Positions 30,985 through 44,582 of a DNA stretch of 64,000 nucleotides are shown piece after piece (position 1 is the first letter of the stretch; every line of letters begins with the position of its first letter). The translations under genes and the position numbers were made by a program. The notes below the pieces were generated by a model, which was not told the origin of the DNA, searched no databases, and was given only the letters and a program-made list of their open reading frames with translations. The stretch covers positions 1,250,534 through 1,314,533 of the forward strand of contig NW_006763294.1 in the NCBI RefSeq assembly GCF_000218685.1. The letters run 5' to 3'. This DNA is from Serpula lacrymans var. lacrymans S7.9. Lineage: Eukaryota > Basidiomycota > Agaricomycetes > Boletales > Serpulaceae.

Positions 30985-32630
30985 GTCGATGATAAGAACT
31001 GTTGTTAGAAAACCACACACAAAAACAAACTAACACACAATCCTCCCAGATTCCACGGAACTTGTTTATGGGCTTTGCCTCCTAGAACAGTGGGTGCTCT
31101 GGTTGCTCATGGGGTGGTATGTATGACGATCCTTCAAAGTAAAACCCAGAGATGTATGGGTGTGGGTTTTGAGGAGGAGGGATAGTTGGATGATAAAAGA
31201 TAGGGGCTTTGTGATGAGTATGGACAAGCACTACCTTGCTAATTGTAGCACAAGGTAGGTTTGAAAACTACAAAATGATGAGGTGATGAGGTTCCCAGTG
31301 ATAGCAGGCTCCTGATGCACAAACTGTAGTGCTCAGAAGGATTTTAATTGAAAGGGATGACAGTGACTTTCAAAAATGACGAGTCACGATGACAGCAGAT
31401 AGCAGTGGTAGCAGTGGGAAGTATTGTGACCACACTGGATCACAAGTAGCAGAGTAGTGAACTTGAGATTTAGAGAAGAAGTCTGAATTGGAGTTCTTGT
31501 TTTTACAAGGTAAAATACAGGGGATTATATAGTAAAAGAAAGGTAGGGTATGCACAGTATAACTATGCAAAAAGAATGAGAAAGAACATGAAGGAAGGAA
31601 TGTACGCTGACAAATCCTGCATAGGTAGTACAGGATAAGGTTGTCAAAATAAGGAAAAGAAAGGGATAAAACAATAAATGCTGTGTAAGTAATGTTACAG
31701 GTTTGTACAGCCATAAAGTAAAGTCCAATAGCAGAAAGAGAGCAAGAAAATCATGATGTCATGGGAAGATGCAGTAAAAAGGGCAAGGCAAAAAATATCA
31801 GTATCAACACAGTTCCTTTATTGTCAGTCAGGCATTCTAAAAAAATATGTGTCCATAAAAAATGATTCAAAAAATCAAAAATAAGCACACTGTAAATGAA
31901 TGTTCTGCTGAAAAAAAAAGAAACTGGGGCCACCGGTCCACCACCTAGTCCAAATCCGACGGTTCCATGGCCTTACCAATGGACTGGTTATATTGGACCA
32001 CCTGGTCAAATGAGGAGGGAGTGGGGTAGTTCCAATTTGGAACAAGTGAGTCCCAGGCAGCGTGTGGTAGGTGTAGCTGTAGCAAAGACGATGGACGAAA
32101 GATAAATGTACCCAAGTGAATGGGACAGCAATGTACATAGGCAACGCAAGGGGATGAACCTTCTCCAGCTCAAAAACTACCCACCCACACCCCAACCAGG
32201 CGAGACGAGCAACCAATGTTTTGATGGTATATGATGGAAGATCAATGTCATGAAGATGGACCTTTTGCCCAACTTGGACCGGCCACCAGGGCTTTGCTGA
32301 TATCAGCAGCGGCACATGGTGGTTGACGGATTGGCGATGGAAACGTATAGAAAGTGGTGATATCAGATATGGTGGGGGAGCAAAGAAGATGAGGAGGAGG
32401 AGGGTGGAGGTGACAAGGAGGTGAACCAAAATGGGGATCCAGAAGCAACCATCAGGTGAGAATAAAAAAGAGAGCAAGGGTCCCATGGTGGGACTGAGTA
32501 AAGAAAAAAGTAAGGGAGAACGACCAAAGCGAGGGCGCAATGTGTAGACAGTGGCGATGCAAAAATTTGCCAAAATGCAGAAAGTACCGAATGGAAAAGC
32601 AAAGGTGAGCGCGACTGGATTGCCTAATAG
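30985..32630 (+). repeat. Dispersed repeat, copy B (inverted relative to copy A)
   Basis: The first about 1345 bases are the reverse complement of window positions 1-1352. The match continues to copy A's truncated edge, and copy B runs on for about 300 bases more to the Helitron fragment. It ends at 30985-31000 with TGTCGATGA...TGTTGTTAGAAAACC. The 232-codon minus frame at 31875-32573 is not recognisable and probably fortuitous. Confidence 0.8.
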
Positions 32631-32632
32631 AG

Positions 32633-33382
32633 GTGGTGCTGATCAGCCACAAGTTCAAAAAAGGCAATATTAATTACTATTCCAAGTGGCACAAAGGCGA
32701 GTCTTTTTGGATATTTGCTTCATTATTGACCCCTGTCCATGCTACCAATCAACTTTGGTGCATGACAGCACACCTCAAACTTAAAGCTGGATGTTCACTT
32801 ATGCTCCTCCACAATATTGATCACCTAAATGGACTATGTAATGGAACATACATGATTTTGATAGAGATGAAGAAAAGAGTATTGAAGTGCCGTGTCTTAG
32901 GAGGAATACATGCAGGAAAGATAACTCTTATTCCACTCCTCACATTGGAACCTTCATCAGAAGAATTGCCCATCAAGCTATCACATTGTCAATTCCCTGT
33001 CTGTGTTGCCTTTGCCATGACCATCAACAAGTCTCAAAGTCAATCAGTGACACAGGTTGGGCTGGATTTATTTGTTGTAGTGTTTTCACATGGGCAACTT
33101 TATGTTGCATTGTCTTGCTGCACTTCAGGAGAGAGAATAAAAGTGCTATTTCCACATGGTTCAAATGACAGATGTACCATCAATGCGGTGTATCCCAAAA
33201 TTCTGACTGGCTTTATCCCTGACTGGCAAGTAGATTTTCCCCCAATTCTCACCCTTTTTACTAAAGTGTTTTGTTCTCAGATCATATTATCATCCTTTAC
33301 CATTTCTGGAGCCTCTTTTTTTTATTTCTCATCAATTTATCAATGTAATACCTTAGACTTTTTACGTTACAATATATGTTGA
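32633..33382 (+). pseudogene. Helitron/Pif1-type helicase, C-terminal fragment
   Basis: The frame contains LKLKAGCSLMLLHNIDHLNG then LCNGTYM, a middle VCVAFAMTINKSQSQSV and FSHGQLYVALSCCTSGERIK. These are the final SF1B helicase motifs (V and VI) of the Pif1-like domain at the C-terminus of Helitron Rep-helicase proteins. Only the last about 200 residues are present, with no Rep domain and no clear CTRR hairpin end. The usual Arg of the last motif (ALSR) reads Cys, and the fragment is presumably dead. It abuts copy B of the dispersed repeat. Confidence 0.85.
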
Positions 33383-33563
33383 TGTTTGTAAAGATTCAAT
33401 GAATCATCTGCTTGAATTCAGTATACTGTGCACAAGTTTAGGGCAGGCTTATAAGGACATTCAATGACAGAACAGCAAGTCAAACATGCATCATGGGATT
33501 CAAAGACTTAACATACATTACAGACAGCATAAGTTCACTGACTTAACATTTTGATCACTTGAC

Positions 33564-33565
<2 letters not shown>

Positions 33566-33607
<42 letters not shown>

Positions 33608-33608
33608 C
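33566..33608. repeat. (ATT)n microsatellite
   Basis: About 14 uninterrupted TAT/ATT triplets. It separates the transposon-rich left half from the gene-dense right half. Confidence 0.98.
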
Positions 33609-33850
33609 ATAGCAAAAACATCGCACCAGTGGCAGAGCCACGGGCTGGACCTCGTAGATGAGAACACTGGACCCGTTCGCGCCGCCACCACCACCCCAAA
33701 ATAGAGCTCGTAACGCACTCCCACCAATCCGACCTCTGTTACCCAGTGCGCAGCTTATCCGCGCTTTTGAACCATTCTCCATATCCCTTCGGCCAATTCA
33801 TACACGGCTTGCTTTTGTTTTTTCTTTTCTTGTCTTCGTTGCCAGCAACG

Positions 33851-36800
33851 ATGAATGAAGACTTTGCAAACCTCGTCCATCGTGCAAATCCAGCCGCAAG
33901 CCAATACCAGCCCGCCAACAATGGCTATCCACCATCTGCTAGTGTGCACGGGAATGGACCTTATGGCTCCTACACGTCTGAACCTCATCTCATGGACCCT
34001 TTCTTTGACGACGACGACGACGACATGCCCGACTCTGCGTTCGGGAGAACACTCCCAATGCAGTCTCAAGAAAGTGGTCTGCCTTTGACGAGGTCTGCTG
34101 CTCCCCCCGCAGGTACGGGGCAATCTACTGTTAGTCTGCCTGGAAACGGTATTCCTCAAGGCTGGACATTCGACGATGAAGAAGTTCAGGTCCCTGGCCA
34201 GCCCCCATTCGCAGGTTCAGCTTCTTTTCCTGGTCTTTCGCGTCCGTCGCAACGAGAACAATCCCAAAAACCTAGACGGAAGTGGAAATGGCCATGGCAC
34301 AGAGAGGAAATCTTGACAGGAGAAAGAATCATTACCCTTAACAACAGTTCTGCAAATCTCGACTTTTGCTCCAATTTTGTCTCTACAAGTAAATACAACA
34401 TGGCGATCTTCTTACCAAAATTCCTTCTCGGTGAGTCGGCTGAAATACTGCTCATAGATACTCTCTGAACTGGCAATTTAGAGCAATTCTCCAAATACGC
34501 CAACTTATTTTTCTTGTTCACCGCTTGTATCCAACAAATACCCGGCGTTTCACCTACTAACCAGTATACCACCATTGCACCTCTTGCTGCTGTTCTGCTT
34601 GCATCTGCATTCAAGGAAGTTCAAGAGGATTTGGTACGACGTTCTTTTATTTTCCAGATAACATGCTGAAAGTTATCTCGTTTTTAGAAGCGGCATCAGT
34701 CAGATTCAGAGTTGAATGCTCGCAAGGCCAAAGTGCTCACAACCCAGAACACGTTTGCGGACAAGAAATGGAAAGATATCCAAGTTGGCGACATCGTTCG
34801 CGTGGAAAGCAACGAGTTTATCCCTGCAGACCTGGTTCTCATCAGCTCAAGTGAACCAGAAGGTCTTTGCTATATAGAAACATCAAACTTAGACGGGTAT
34901 GTCCACCTAACATGGTGCATATTGTTACTGCTAACATTGTTTGGTGCAGTGAAACCAACTTAAAAATCAAGCAGGGCTCACCGCACACCTCTTCACTCAC
35001 ATCACCACAGCTAGTGACCACACTACATGGGTCTCTGCGCTCGGAGCATCCCAATAACTCCCTTTACACGTATGAAGGCACTTTCGATCTTGTTTCGGAT
35101 GGCGGTGTACCAAAGCAAGTTCCGCTAGGCCCCGATCAGCTTCTGCTCAGAGGCGCTCAGCTGCGGAATACACCATGGATTTACGGAATTGCCATTTTTA
35201 CCGGTCATGAGACCAAGCTGATGAGGAATGCAACGTGAGCCCTTGCGGCCATCCAATATTCATCAGGCTTACAGCCTATTATAGCTCTGCCCCTATCAAG
35301 CGGACGGCCGTCGAGCGGCAGGTAAATGTACATATCGTATTTCTCTTTGCTTTTTTACTGGCGTTGTCTATCGGATCTACTGTTGGAGCGAGCATCAGAA
35401 CGGTATGTCTGTGTGTGCTGAGCTACTGAGTGCTACACTGATAGCGCTGCAGTGGTTCTATTCTAGTCAACAATGGTATCTGTTCGAAGCTACCACTCTG
35501 AGTGGCCGAGGTGAGCGCTTCGTCAGTAACCCCCTTGAGCCTCATTCAAACTTGTCATGAATCATCGTCAGCCAAGGCCTTTATTGAAGGTGTGTAACTT
35601 GTTATCACTTCTCACTCCTCGCTCACCTTCTTACAGACATCCTGACTTTCATTATCTTATACAACAATCTCATCCCCATCTCGCTTATCGTGACCATGGA
35701 AGTGGTAAAATTTCAGCAGGCTCAGCTAATTAATTTTGACCTCGACATGTACTATGCCAAGACAGACACCCCAGCACTATGTCGCACCTCATCGCTCGTG
35801 GAGGAACTCGGCCAGATTGAATTTATATTCAGTGACAAAACTGGCACTCTAACGCGGAATGAGATGGAGTTCCGGTGTTGCAGTATTGCAGGGGCAGCAT
35901 ATGCAGAGGTCGTGGATGAGAGTAAGCGAGGGGAGGAAGACGGGAAAGAGGGGTGGCGGACTTTTGAAGAGATGAACTCTTTGCTCAGTGACGGAAGAAA
36001 CCCATTCCTGGATTCAAAGCCAGCTTCCAGTAACCAGTATGAGCGCGAAGTCGTAAAGGAGTTTTTGGCCTTGCTGGCGGTTTGTCACACTGTTATTCCT
36101 GAAGTCCGCGATGGCAAGACATATTACCAAGCAAGTAGCCCGGACGAGGCCGCCCTTGTCGCGGGGGCAGAATTACTCGGTTACCAGTTCCACGTTCGTG
36201 CTTTCTTATGGTTTTAAATATCGTAGAAAATTTAACCACATTTTGTGCAGACCCGCAAGCCGAAATCTGTCTTTGTGAACATACAAGGAACCTCACAGCA
36301 GTTCGATATTCTCAATGTCTGCGAATTCAATTCTACTCGGAAGCGAATGTCAACTATTGTTCGTGCACCAGACGGGAAGATCAAGCTATACTGTAAGGGT
36401 GCCGATACAGTTATCCTTGAGAGATTAGGCAAGAATCAGTTATATACAGAAAAGACGCTCGCCCACCTTGAGGTAAGTCTCTGGCTCTATTCGTCTACAT
36501 ATCTTCTTACGCTTTGGTTTACTTCCAGGATTATGCTACGGAAGGACTGCGAACGCTGTGTCTAGCTTACCGAGATATTCCAGAAGCCGAATACAAGCAA
36601 TGGGCAGGTATATATGAGCAAGCTGCTGCAACTATCAATGGTCGTAGTGAAGCGCTCGACAAGGCTGCGGAAATCATCGAAAAAGACATGTTCCTGCTAG
36701 GCGCAACTGCTATTGAGGACAAGTTACAGGAAGGTGTACCCGATACGATTCATACTTTACAAATGGCAGGGATCAAGGTATGCATGCGCCTGCCTTGCTA

Positions 36801-38825
36801 TTATTGAACACGTTCATATCGTGCATATTGACAGATATGGGTGCTGACGGGTGACAGGCAAGAAACTGCGATTAACATTGGCATGTCCTGTAGGCTCATC
36901 GCTGAATCCATGAATCTGGTATGTCGAAAGTAGTCCTAGATATTTGACCAGACTTAATGGGATACTCTAGGTGATTATAAATGAGGAAAATGCACATGAC
37001 ACACAGGACTTCATCAATAAACGCCTTTCTGCTATTAAGAACCAACGCAGCACTGGGGAGCTAGAGGATCTCGCTCTTGTAATCGGTTCGTATCGTTCCC
37101 TTCCACCTTGTTTGCCTGACTTATATGCCTTGAAAGATGGGAAAAGTCTCACTTATGCTCTAGAGAAAGAGCTGTGTAAGTCGTTCTTGGAACTGGCTCT
37201 AATGTGCAAGGCCGTCATATGCTGTACGTAGAAAAGTGGTTTTATCATGTAGGCAGCCAAAGTGACAGTGAACTAGGTCGAGTATCACCCTTGCAAAAGG
37301 CACAGGTGGTGAAACTTGTCAAGAAGAACCAGAAGGCTATTCTGTTAGCCATTGGAGACGGTGCGAACGATGTCAGCATGATCCAGGCTGCCCATGTAGG
37401 TGTTGGTATCTCTGGAGTTGAGGTCCGTTGTCTTTGCTTGAAAATGGCACATTGCCTGATTTCTTCTCAGGGTCTACAAGCAGCGCGTTCTGCGGATATT
37501 GCCATTTCACAGTTCCGTTATCTTAAGAAGCTTCTACTGGTCCATGGTGCATGGAGCTACCAAAGGCTTTCCAAGCTCATCCTCTGTGTGCTATTTTGTT
37601 TGCTTGTCTATTGTCGTATTCATATCTGCTTTTATTTCAGATTCTTTCTATAAAAATATCACTTTATATATGACTCAATTTTGGGTAAGTATTTCACTTC
37701 TGCTTGGCCTACGGAAAAGTAACATTGCTTTTAGTTTTCATTCTTTAACAATTTTTCCGGACAAATTGCTTACGAATCATGGACACTATCTTTGTACAAC
37801 GTTGTTTTCACTGTATTGCCCCCGCTTGTTATCGGTGTCTTTGATCAATTTGTCTCAGCCCGAATACTGGACCGCTACCCGCAGCTATATCATCTGGGGC
37901 AGAAGAACGCGTTTTTTACCAAAACAGCATTTTGGCTTTGGGTAGGGAATGCCTTGTATCACAGTGTGGTAAGTTGTCATTTGTACTTTGAGTGTCCTTG
38001 ATATTCACTTTTGCAAGATTTTGTTTGGCTTTTCGGTTATCCTGTTTTGGGGAGACTTGAAACAATCCACAGGGTTGGATTCGGGTCATTGGTTCTGGGG
38101 TACGATGCTGTATTTAGCGGTACTTCTGACTGTTCTTGGAAAGGCTGCTTTGGTATCGGAGTAAGCCCTACTCCATTCGTTTGCTTTGTCTTGCTAATTG
38201 GTGATCAATCAGTCTATGGACAAAATATACTGTTGCTGGTATGTAGCATATTCATCTTATAGGATTCTTCATTGATATTTAATCTTCAGCAATTCCTGGT
38301 TCATTTGTCTTCACCATGTTATTCCTCCCGCTATATGCTACCGTTGCACCCGCCATTGGGTTTTCTACCGAGTATTATGGGCTCGTTCCTCGACTTTGGA
38401 CCGATGCTGTGTTCTATTTCGTGCTTCTCCTCATCCCAATATTCTGCTTGTCTCGTGATTTAGCTTGGAAATAGTAAGTATTTTCGATTCGATGCACCTT
38501 TATATAGTACTGAATTTTTTTCCAGTTATAAACGAACGTATCTCCCAGCATCGTACCATATTGCACAAGAACTACAGAAGTACAACATTCCAGACTACCG
38601 ACCAAGGCAAGAACAGTATGTTTCCACTTCCACTTTTCAAAGTAAATATTATCTTATCATTCTTGCAGATTCCAAAAAGCCATCAAGAAAGTGCGTGCTG
38701 TTCAACGTATGCGGCGTAATCGAGGTTTCGCGTTCAGTCAGACGGAGAATGGGCGCCAGGATCAAACAAAACTTATTCGAGCATACGACACGTCAAAATC
38801 AGATACCAGACCATCAGGATACTAG
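33851..38825 (+). CDS. DRS2: P4-type ATPase, Drs2-like phospholipid flippase
   Basis: A 22-exon model can be followed in phase from ATG 33851 to TAG at 38823-38825. The amino-terminus is acidic and disordered (DDDDDDMP). Family blocks follow: [27 protein letters not shown], the actuator LDGETNLK (split by an intron), IKRTAVERQ, the phosphorylation site [63 protein letters not shown] and the transmembrane tail to [15 protein letters not shown]. Exon 7 (35572-35589) has only 18 bases. Drs2 proteins flip phosphatidylserine and phosphatidylethanolamine to the cytosolic leaflet of trans-Golgi and endosome membranes with a Cdc50 partner. No defect is seen. Confidence 0.96.
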
Positions 38826-39155
38826 ACCCATTTTATTTTTCTTTTTACATGCACGGACTATGTATTTTACCTTAGAGGCTAATATGCTCGGATGCCTACT
38901 TCCAAGCTGTCCACCCAACAGTGGTGGAGTTCCTCTCCCTCAAAGACCCAGCTATTACTCACCTCCCCCTTCTTTTCGTGCGCATCTGTCTCATATAGGA
39001 TATCTAATTTGGCGTAGTGTTTAACATTGGAAATACATTATATCATTCAAACTCACGGTACTACAGCAGCGCCGCTGGTACAAAACAGGGACGTGGGGTA
39101 TTCAACATTTGGTAGTTAAATCAACATAAAACAGATGTTACAAATCTTCTTGAGC

Positions 39156-41780
39156 CTAGTCCTCTTCCTCGTCCCAGTCTACACTTTCGAGCGCCGCATC
39201 ACCTTCATCGTACAGTTTATCCAGTCCTGTTAGAAATTCTAGATAACCTGGCTCGTTGAAGGCTTTCAGAAGCATATCAAAACCATTTTCTTCGTATGCC
39301 TTCAAGACCTAGAAAACAAAGTATTGATATGCCGAGAGAACAAGCATGAAAGAAGACATACAGTCTCGCTGCATCCCGTGCACTTGTCGTACGCAGCCCC
39401 TGTAATAGGCAAATTCCTGAACTGAGCCAAGTACCCACGTAATTGATGTGGTACAAGGCCGAGGACACTATCTGATGAACTAGGCTCTGCCAAATCATTT
39501 CCTTTTTGAGGGGCGGGGGCCGCTGCGTGAAGCCTTTCATTCATGTGTAAATTAGTGCAAAGGCGTAGTGAAGAAGAAAATATTGGTATACCCGTCAGGA
39601 TGTTGCAAGAGCGAAACAAGCAGTTCTACAGCAGTGGATGCTGCAATGGGTGCCAAACCAGGCCTGGTTACCGTGCACATTTGATCAAGAGTCCGATCGG
39701 TTAATGACTGTAAAAAGTCGATCAAGAAACATGATCACGGAAGTGCGGGAAATACATACATCCGCAGGAGCCACGATATCGTTGCAATAATAACAGCCCA
39801 GACGGTTTTCGGAGGAAGTCGAAGCACGAGCACCGTGTCGCATCACCAGGTAAGTATCAAATCCAAGGGCAGCATTCATCACTATCTGCAACAATGTCAT
39901 CGGTCCACTCAATAAAGTTGACATAAAGGCGACAAACCTTTCCTTTCGCTGCTCCCAAAACGGTGGGGAGCCATCTACTTTCGCGCGAGTCCATCAAAAG
40001 GAATACCACGTCATGGTCGTCAAACAATTTCTCTAGCAGTTGCACGTCTTTCTTAGCCTGCTCTACTGATGCTGGTGGTATAGGATGACCGGGCATGGGT
40101 ATCGACATATCGTAACCCGTAGCATTCTACGGAGATGCGGGAGGTCACGTCAGCTGGAGAAACAAGCACTTTCAAAGGCACATACAATACCGGGGAATAT
40201 CTTCTTCAAACTTGCAGCAGCACATGCCGCCTTAGGTTTCCCACCATTAAGACAGTCCTCAAATTCGAAAAGGGGTTGTCGAACAGGATTGGAGAATGAA
40301 ACACGTGCCGAATCTACGAAAGAAATTGTTCTAACACCCCATCCCTATATGCACACACATATGAGAACAAACCAATATAGTAGAAGAAACATGTATATAT
40401 ACCATAAGCGTACGTGCAACGTAACACCCAAGAGTACCAGCACCAAGCAGTAGGCATTTCGTGGATGCCACTTTATCTAGATCCAAAGAGGGCAAGATTC
40501 GCCATCGCATGAGCTTGAGATTGAGGTCGACTGCTTGATCTGCGAGCCTATCCGAATGCGATGGGTTAGATGGATAGTGAATTAAGTTGGTGCACCCACC
40601 TGGTTGGGTCCATCATAGGTGCTAGATCAGCCATCCGAGGAGCTAATTTTCCAGCTGGATTCTTTTCCCAACCAACAGCGCTAGGTTTTGCTGTAGGATC
40701 AGCAGCAGCAGGGCTCGTCACAATTGCAAAGCGACTTCTCCAAGGTTTACCGGCAGATGGCAATTCGCTATCTCTCCAGCATAGAACACGTACAGAAGAG
40801 GAGTCCGCTGCATGCGTGGCTCGAAGATAAGCCAGGAGATTACGCAGAGGCCATCCTGGATTTTCTGCCATAGCGGATGGATCGATGAAACCAACGGTTC
40901 GCTGTTCGGAGATTTTGTCATGACAGTGAGACCAGACATGAGGACTACGAAGAAATCTAGTTTGACTTACAGACGCAGGAGCTACATTGGCGAAAAATTC
41001 ATCATACTCCTCTACACCCGCGACTTCTGCACCATCCTCTGACAATCGAACAAGGAAAAACGGTCTTGTTTGCTCGTGAAGTTGGTTGTATACAGAAGTC
41101 AACTTTAGGTTGATTAGCATTTACCAAGCTACGAAAAATGATTGACATACTTGTTTGGGCGATAACTCTTCTGCTGCAGCTTTCCAGCCATTCTCAGATA
41201 TCTCCCAGGAAGGTTTTGAAGCGAACGCAGGAAAGGAGAACCAGTAGTAATATCTATATTTCTTGAGATCCGCGAATGTAATCAGTAAGAACTGATTCAA
41301 GAGGGAGGTATCTTTCTTTGTGACAATGCTATCCCATATCTAATCAAAGCGATCAGATACGACAACACGCGCAGTGAGTTACATGAAACACACCTTTTCA
41401 GAAGCCTGGTTAAAAAACGCGGTCTTATCAGAGGCCTTGAAGTCTTCGATCGTGTTGTAGTTCTTGAATATACCGCTTGCAGCAACCGAGAATGCCGGCA
41501 ACCTGAATGATTGTTCAGTTCCATCCAACACGAGTGATCAAGTGAAGGGCTCTGACTGGGATGATTTCTGAAATGCTTCTCCGCCTACAGCCAGGTTACA
41601 GCCAAGAGGTATTTCTTGGCCAGTTTCTCGATCTGTGATTGACCGCCCCGTTGTATATGATCCTATCACTGGTACTTCTTCATCAGACAACTGGAGAACA
41701 TCGATCTTCATTCGTGTCAGATCATGCCAGAAAGCAGGCTGCACAAGGGAAGAAAAGGGCGTGAATTGTACGACAGGCAT
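39156..41780 (-). CDS. ATG7: Autophagy E1-like enzyme ATG7
   Basis: Multi-exon gene on the minus strand, convergent with the flippase gene. The amino-terminal domain starts [20 protein letters not shown]. The adenylation domain shows [14 protein letters not shown] (nucleotide-binding GxGxxG), [34 protein letters not shown] and [16 protein letters not shown]. The catalytic Cys lies in [19 protein letters not shown], matching the conserved [10 protein letters not shown]. It ends in an acidic tail, [11 protein letters not shown]7 activates Atg8 and Atg12 for autophagosome formation. The start at 41780 is the first ATG giving the conserved amino-terminus. All key motifs are intact. Confidence 0.95.
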
Positions 41781-42098
41781 CGCGTCAGTCGTGGTCGTTA
41801 GAAATCAAGAGGCTGGCTTGGGTACTTACTGATACATGCAGACAACACAAGTCCTGAAATGGAAACCCTCATGGTGACCCACGCGAGAACTGTGCACAAA
41901 GAAACCTTACTGAGCTTGAAGCTGCCGTAACCGTTGTGGTTTCAAGGAAATTCATATTCAAGTCCTATACATACATAGCAAATAGTACAGACAGTAGTAG
42001 TAATAAGGTAATTGGTAAGATGAATAGAAGATGCATGATCATGACAGGTGGCACAGATATGGGTAACAGAGTTTCACAGGCTCAAGCGCTCAAGAACA

Positions 42099-44582
42099 TC
42101 ACAGATCATAGGCAACTCTCGCACTAACCCAGGGATAAGGATAGTTGCGCTGGTAGAAGTTGCGAACCGTCCGTCGACCGGCAATTCTGGGAATAGTTGC
42201 GTAAGATGCTCCCAGCTGTGAGAATGCAACGTCAGAAAAATCGTAAGATGTTGCTACACTCGCAAGAACAACTTACAACAATTTGGTGCTTAGTGTCAAA
42301 GAAATCGGTAGAATATCTGATAGTCATAAAATACATCAATAAATCTGCAATTGTGGTAAAATATAAAAGGACTAACCCAGGGAAATGTTTAGTTGGTACA
42401 AGCCCATCATGTCCATCGAATAGTGTAGAAGTCCATTCCCAGACACCGCCGTTCGAGCCACGTCCTCCAAATTCCTCACAACCCGTGGTGGGACTAAGCG
42501 TTATTAAATCAGCCAGCCAAGTTTATAAACAGAAAGAAAGAAAAACACTCACGGAAAAGGATGCCAATTTCTGAAACCAACATTAGCACCGCCGTCGTGC
42601 CCAACCTCGTATTTATCCAAGAACAGTCTCAGCTCAGGCTCGGTAGGAAGTCGACCACCCTTAGACTGGGCATACATCGAGAGATCATCGTACGATGTAA
42701 GCACTGGCCAGTGCTGAGCAACGACCATGGGTACAGGTCCATACAAAGTTCGAACCTGATGCCCATAAATGAGTTCACAGTCCATTAAAGTTGTCGGATT
42801 TACCGACCTTGATATTTTCGTCCTCCTGCACCCAGCTTGCGGGCATCTTCACTAGACCACTTATTTTCCAAAAGTCGTGGAACTCGCCGTTTGTTACAGG
42901 GCGCCAGTCGATCTTGAACTGTTTGACTTCAATAGCCCTTGCAGGGCTCTCGTTGTCCCAACCAAATTCATGCCCGTCGACGCTCTCAGAAATGCCGGAC
43001 ATGAGATCATCTCCTTCAGAGTCGTCATGCCCAAGCACTACAGTAGTTGGGCCGAGGGTTACGGTAGGTGCCGAAAGAGGCTCGAGGGAATTATTCCACT
43101 GCTCTGACAATGCAGCCCACGGCGGAATAGTGAAGCCTGGCGGAGGCAGGGTTCCTGTCCCTGCACGCTGGATGAGCATATATAGCAGAGTCTACATGTA
43201 TGAAGGCCATCTGTCATCTGCCATCAACGGCAAAACGTTGGATCGAGTCTTACCTCAACATGGAAGCCTTCATGCTCAAGTGTCATGACCAACATGCGTG
43301 CAATATGACGATTGATAGTTCGTTTCCCAGACTTGATGTCATCGTACAATCTCATAAGACGAGCGCGAACGCGGTCACGGAACGAGAGAATAGTGGTGAG
43401 GGTGGGCCAATCTTCATCCGCCTCTGGCACCTCGGAGTGCGACTATGTAGGACGCGTCAAAGTTAAGTCAAAGTTAGAACAATTGTGAGGGAGCTCGGCT
43501 TACGTGGCAATGATCTGGATCATCGACATGAGGATCGATCCCGCGCTACAACATCAAACGTGAGCTTCCAGATCAAGCCACAGCACAAAATACGACCAAC
43601 CTCAAAGATAACAGTAAAATTCTTAGGCTCCGTATTCGGCTCTTGTAATGCTTTCGATAAAAGCATGTCCAAAAATCTACATGAATGACTCAATAAATGA
43701 ACCGGTTATTGAACCGATATACGTACGTAGGAATGTGTCCGATGTAGAACAAACACTTGTGCCGCAAGTCGATAGGCTTTTGGTGCAACATGTGCTTGGG
43801 AATCATACCAAGGGTGACTAGATCCCAGGCCGCCCAAAGGTCCCGCCATTCAGAGGTCATGGGCACACCGAAAGGTGCGCTCGACTCGCCGGGAGGAAGA
43901 AGGGGAGGGAATGAGACACGTGGACGTTCCAAGCAATGTAGAGTGTAACTACCACAAGAGGTGGTAACGGAATAAATAGAGCGGAAGGACGAGAAAGAAA
44001 ATAAGCGAAGCGCTTCTGCAGGGGTGTACTAATATCATCATGTTCAGTGTCACAGTAGTCAATTCACGTCGATGAGTGCTTACCTCTTGCGCTTTAAAAT
44101 CATGTGCAGATGTTACCTCATCTAAAGCAACCTGGTCTTCACACATCGAGGAGTCCGTAAAGTATGAGAATGACTTCCCTGACGTTTCGTTTAATTTCAA
44201 TACCAACATTTCATATGTTCAGAATTATCATACCCTCAAGTTCCCTCGAAACTTTGCTCCATCGTTGATCAAGGGTAAATGCTTGCTCATCTGAGCCACC
44301 AGCGACAACCTTGGCTAGTGTAGTAATAGCATGCGAAATCACAGCTTTCATATCGTCAAAGCTTTGGTGAAGACCGCTATTCTGTAAAGAAAGGACGACT
44401 TTATCGCCAGCACCCCTTTCCAGGGTGGATGCGAAGTCTTTCAGAAAGGCGGGATCGGCACATTGGGGCGGTAGAAAACAATGTGTAGGCGTTGAAAACT
44501 CGATAGATGATGGAGTGGTAGTGCCCGACCCAGAATCAGAGTCAGAGAAGCTGAGGTAGACGGCAGGAGGAGAAACGCTCAT
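42099..44582 (-). CDS. EgtB-like ergothioneine sulfoxide synthase (Egt1-type)
   Basis: Read from the minus strand with about ten small introns. A DinB-like domain contains KPIDLRHKCLFYIGHIPT, a histidine cluster in DPHVDDPDHCH and MLVMTLEHEGFHVE. An FGE-sulfatase-type domain follows, with NGEFHDFWKISGLV, GGRLPTEPELRLFLDKYE, VGFRNWHPFP, NGGVWEWTSTLFDGHDGLVP and ATIPRIAGRRTVRNFYQRNY. These are EgtB features: non-haem iron C-S bond formation between hercynine and cysteine. Fungal Egt1 normally also has an amino-terminal EgtD-like methyltransferase of about 300 residues. Here the amino-terminal 130-160 residues (MSVSPPAVYLSFSDSDSG...) show no SAM-methyltransferase motif. Confidence 0.85.

Noticed and set aside
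31875..32573. 232-codon minus-strand frame in copy B as a real gene
   Set aside because: The similar frame in copy A reflects shared DNA, the protein looks low-complexity with no domain, and the region is a repeat.
33746..33850. Upstream in-frame extension of the flippase
   Set aside because: It has no ATG (it opens with GTG). ATG 33851 is the first usable start.
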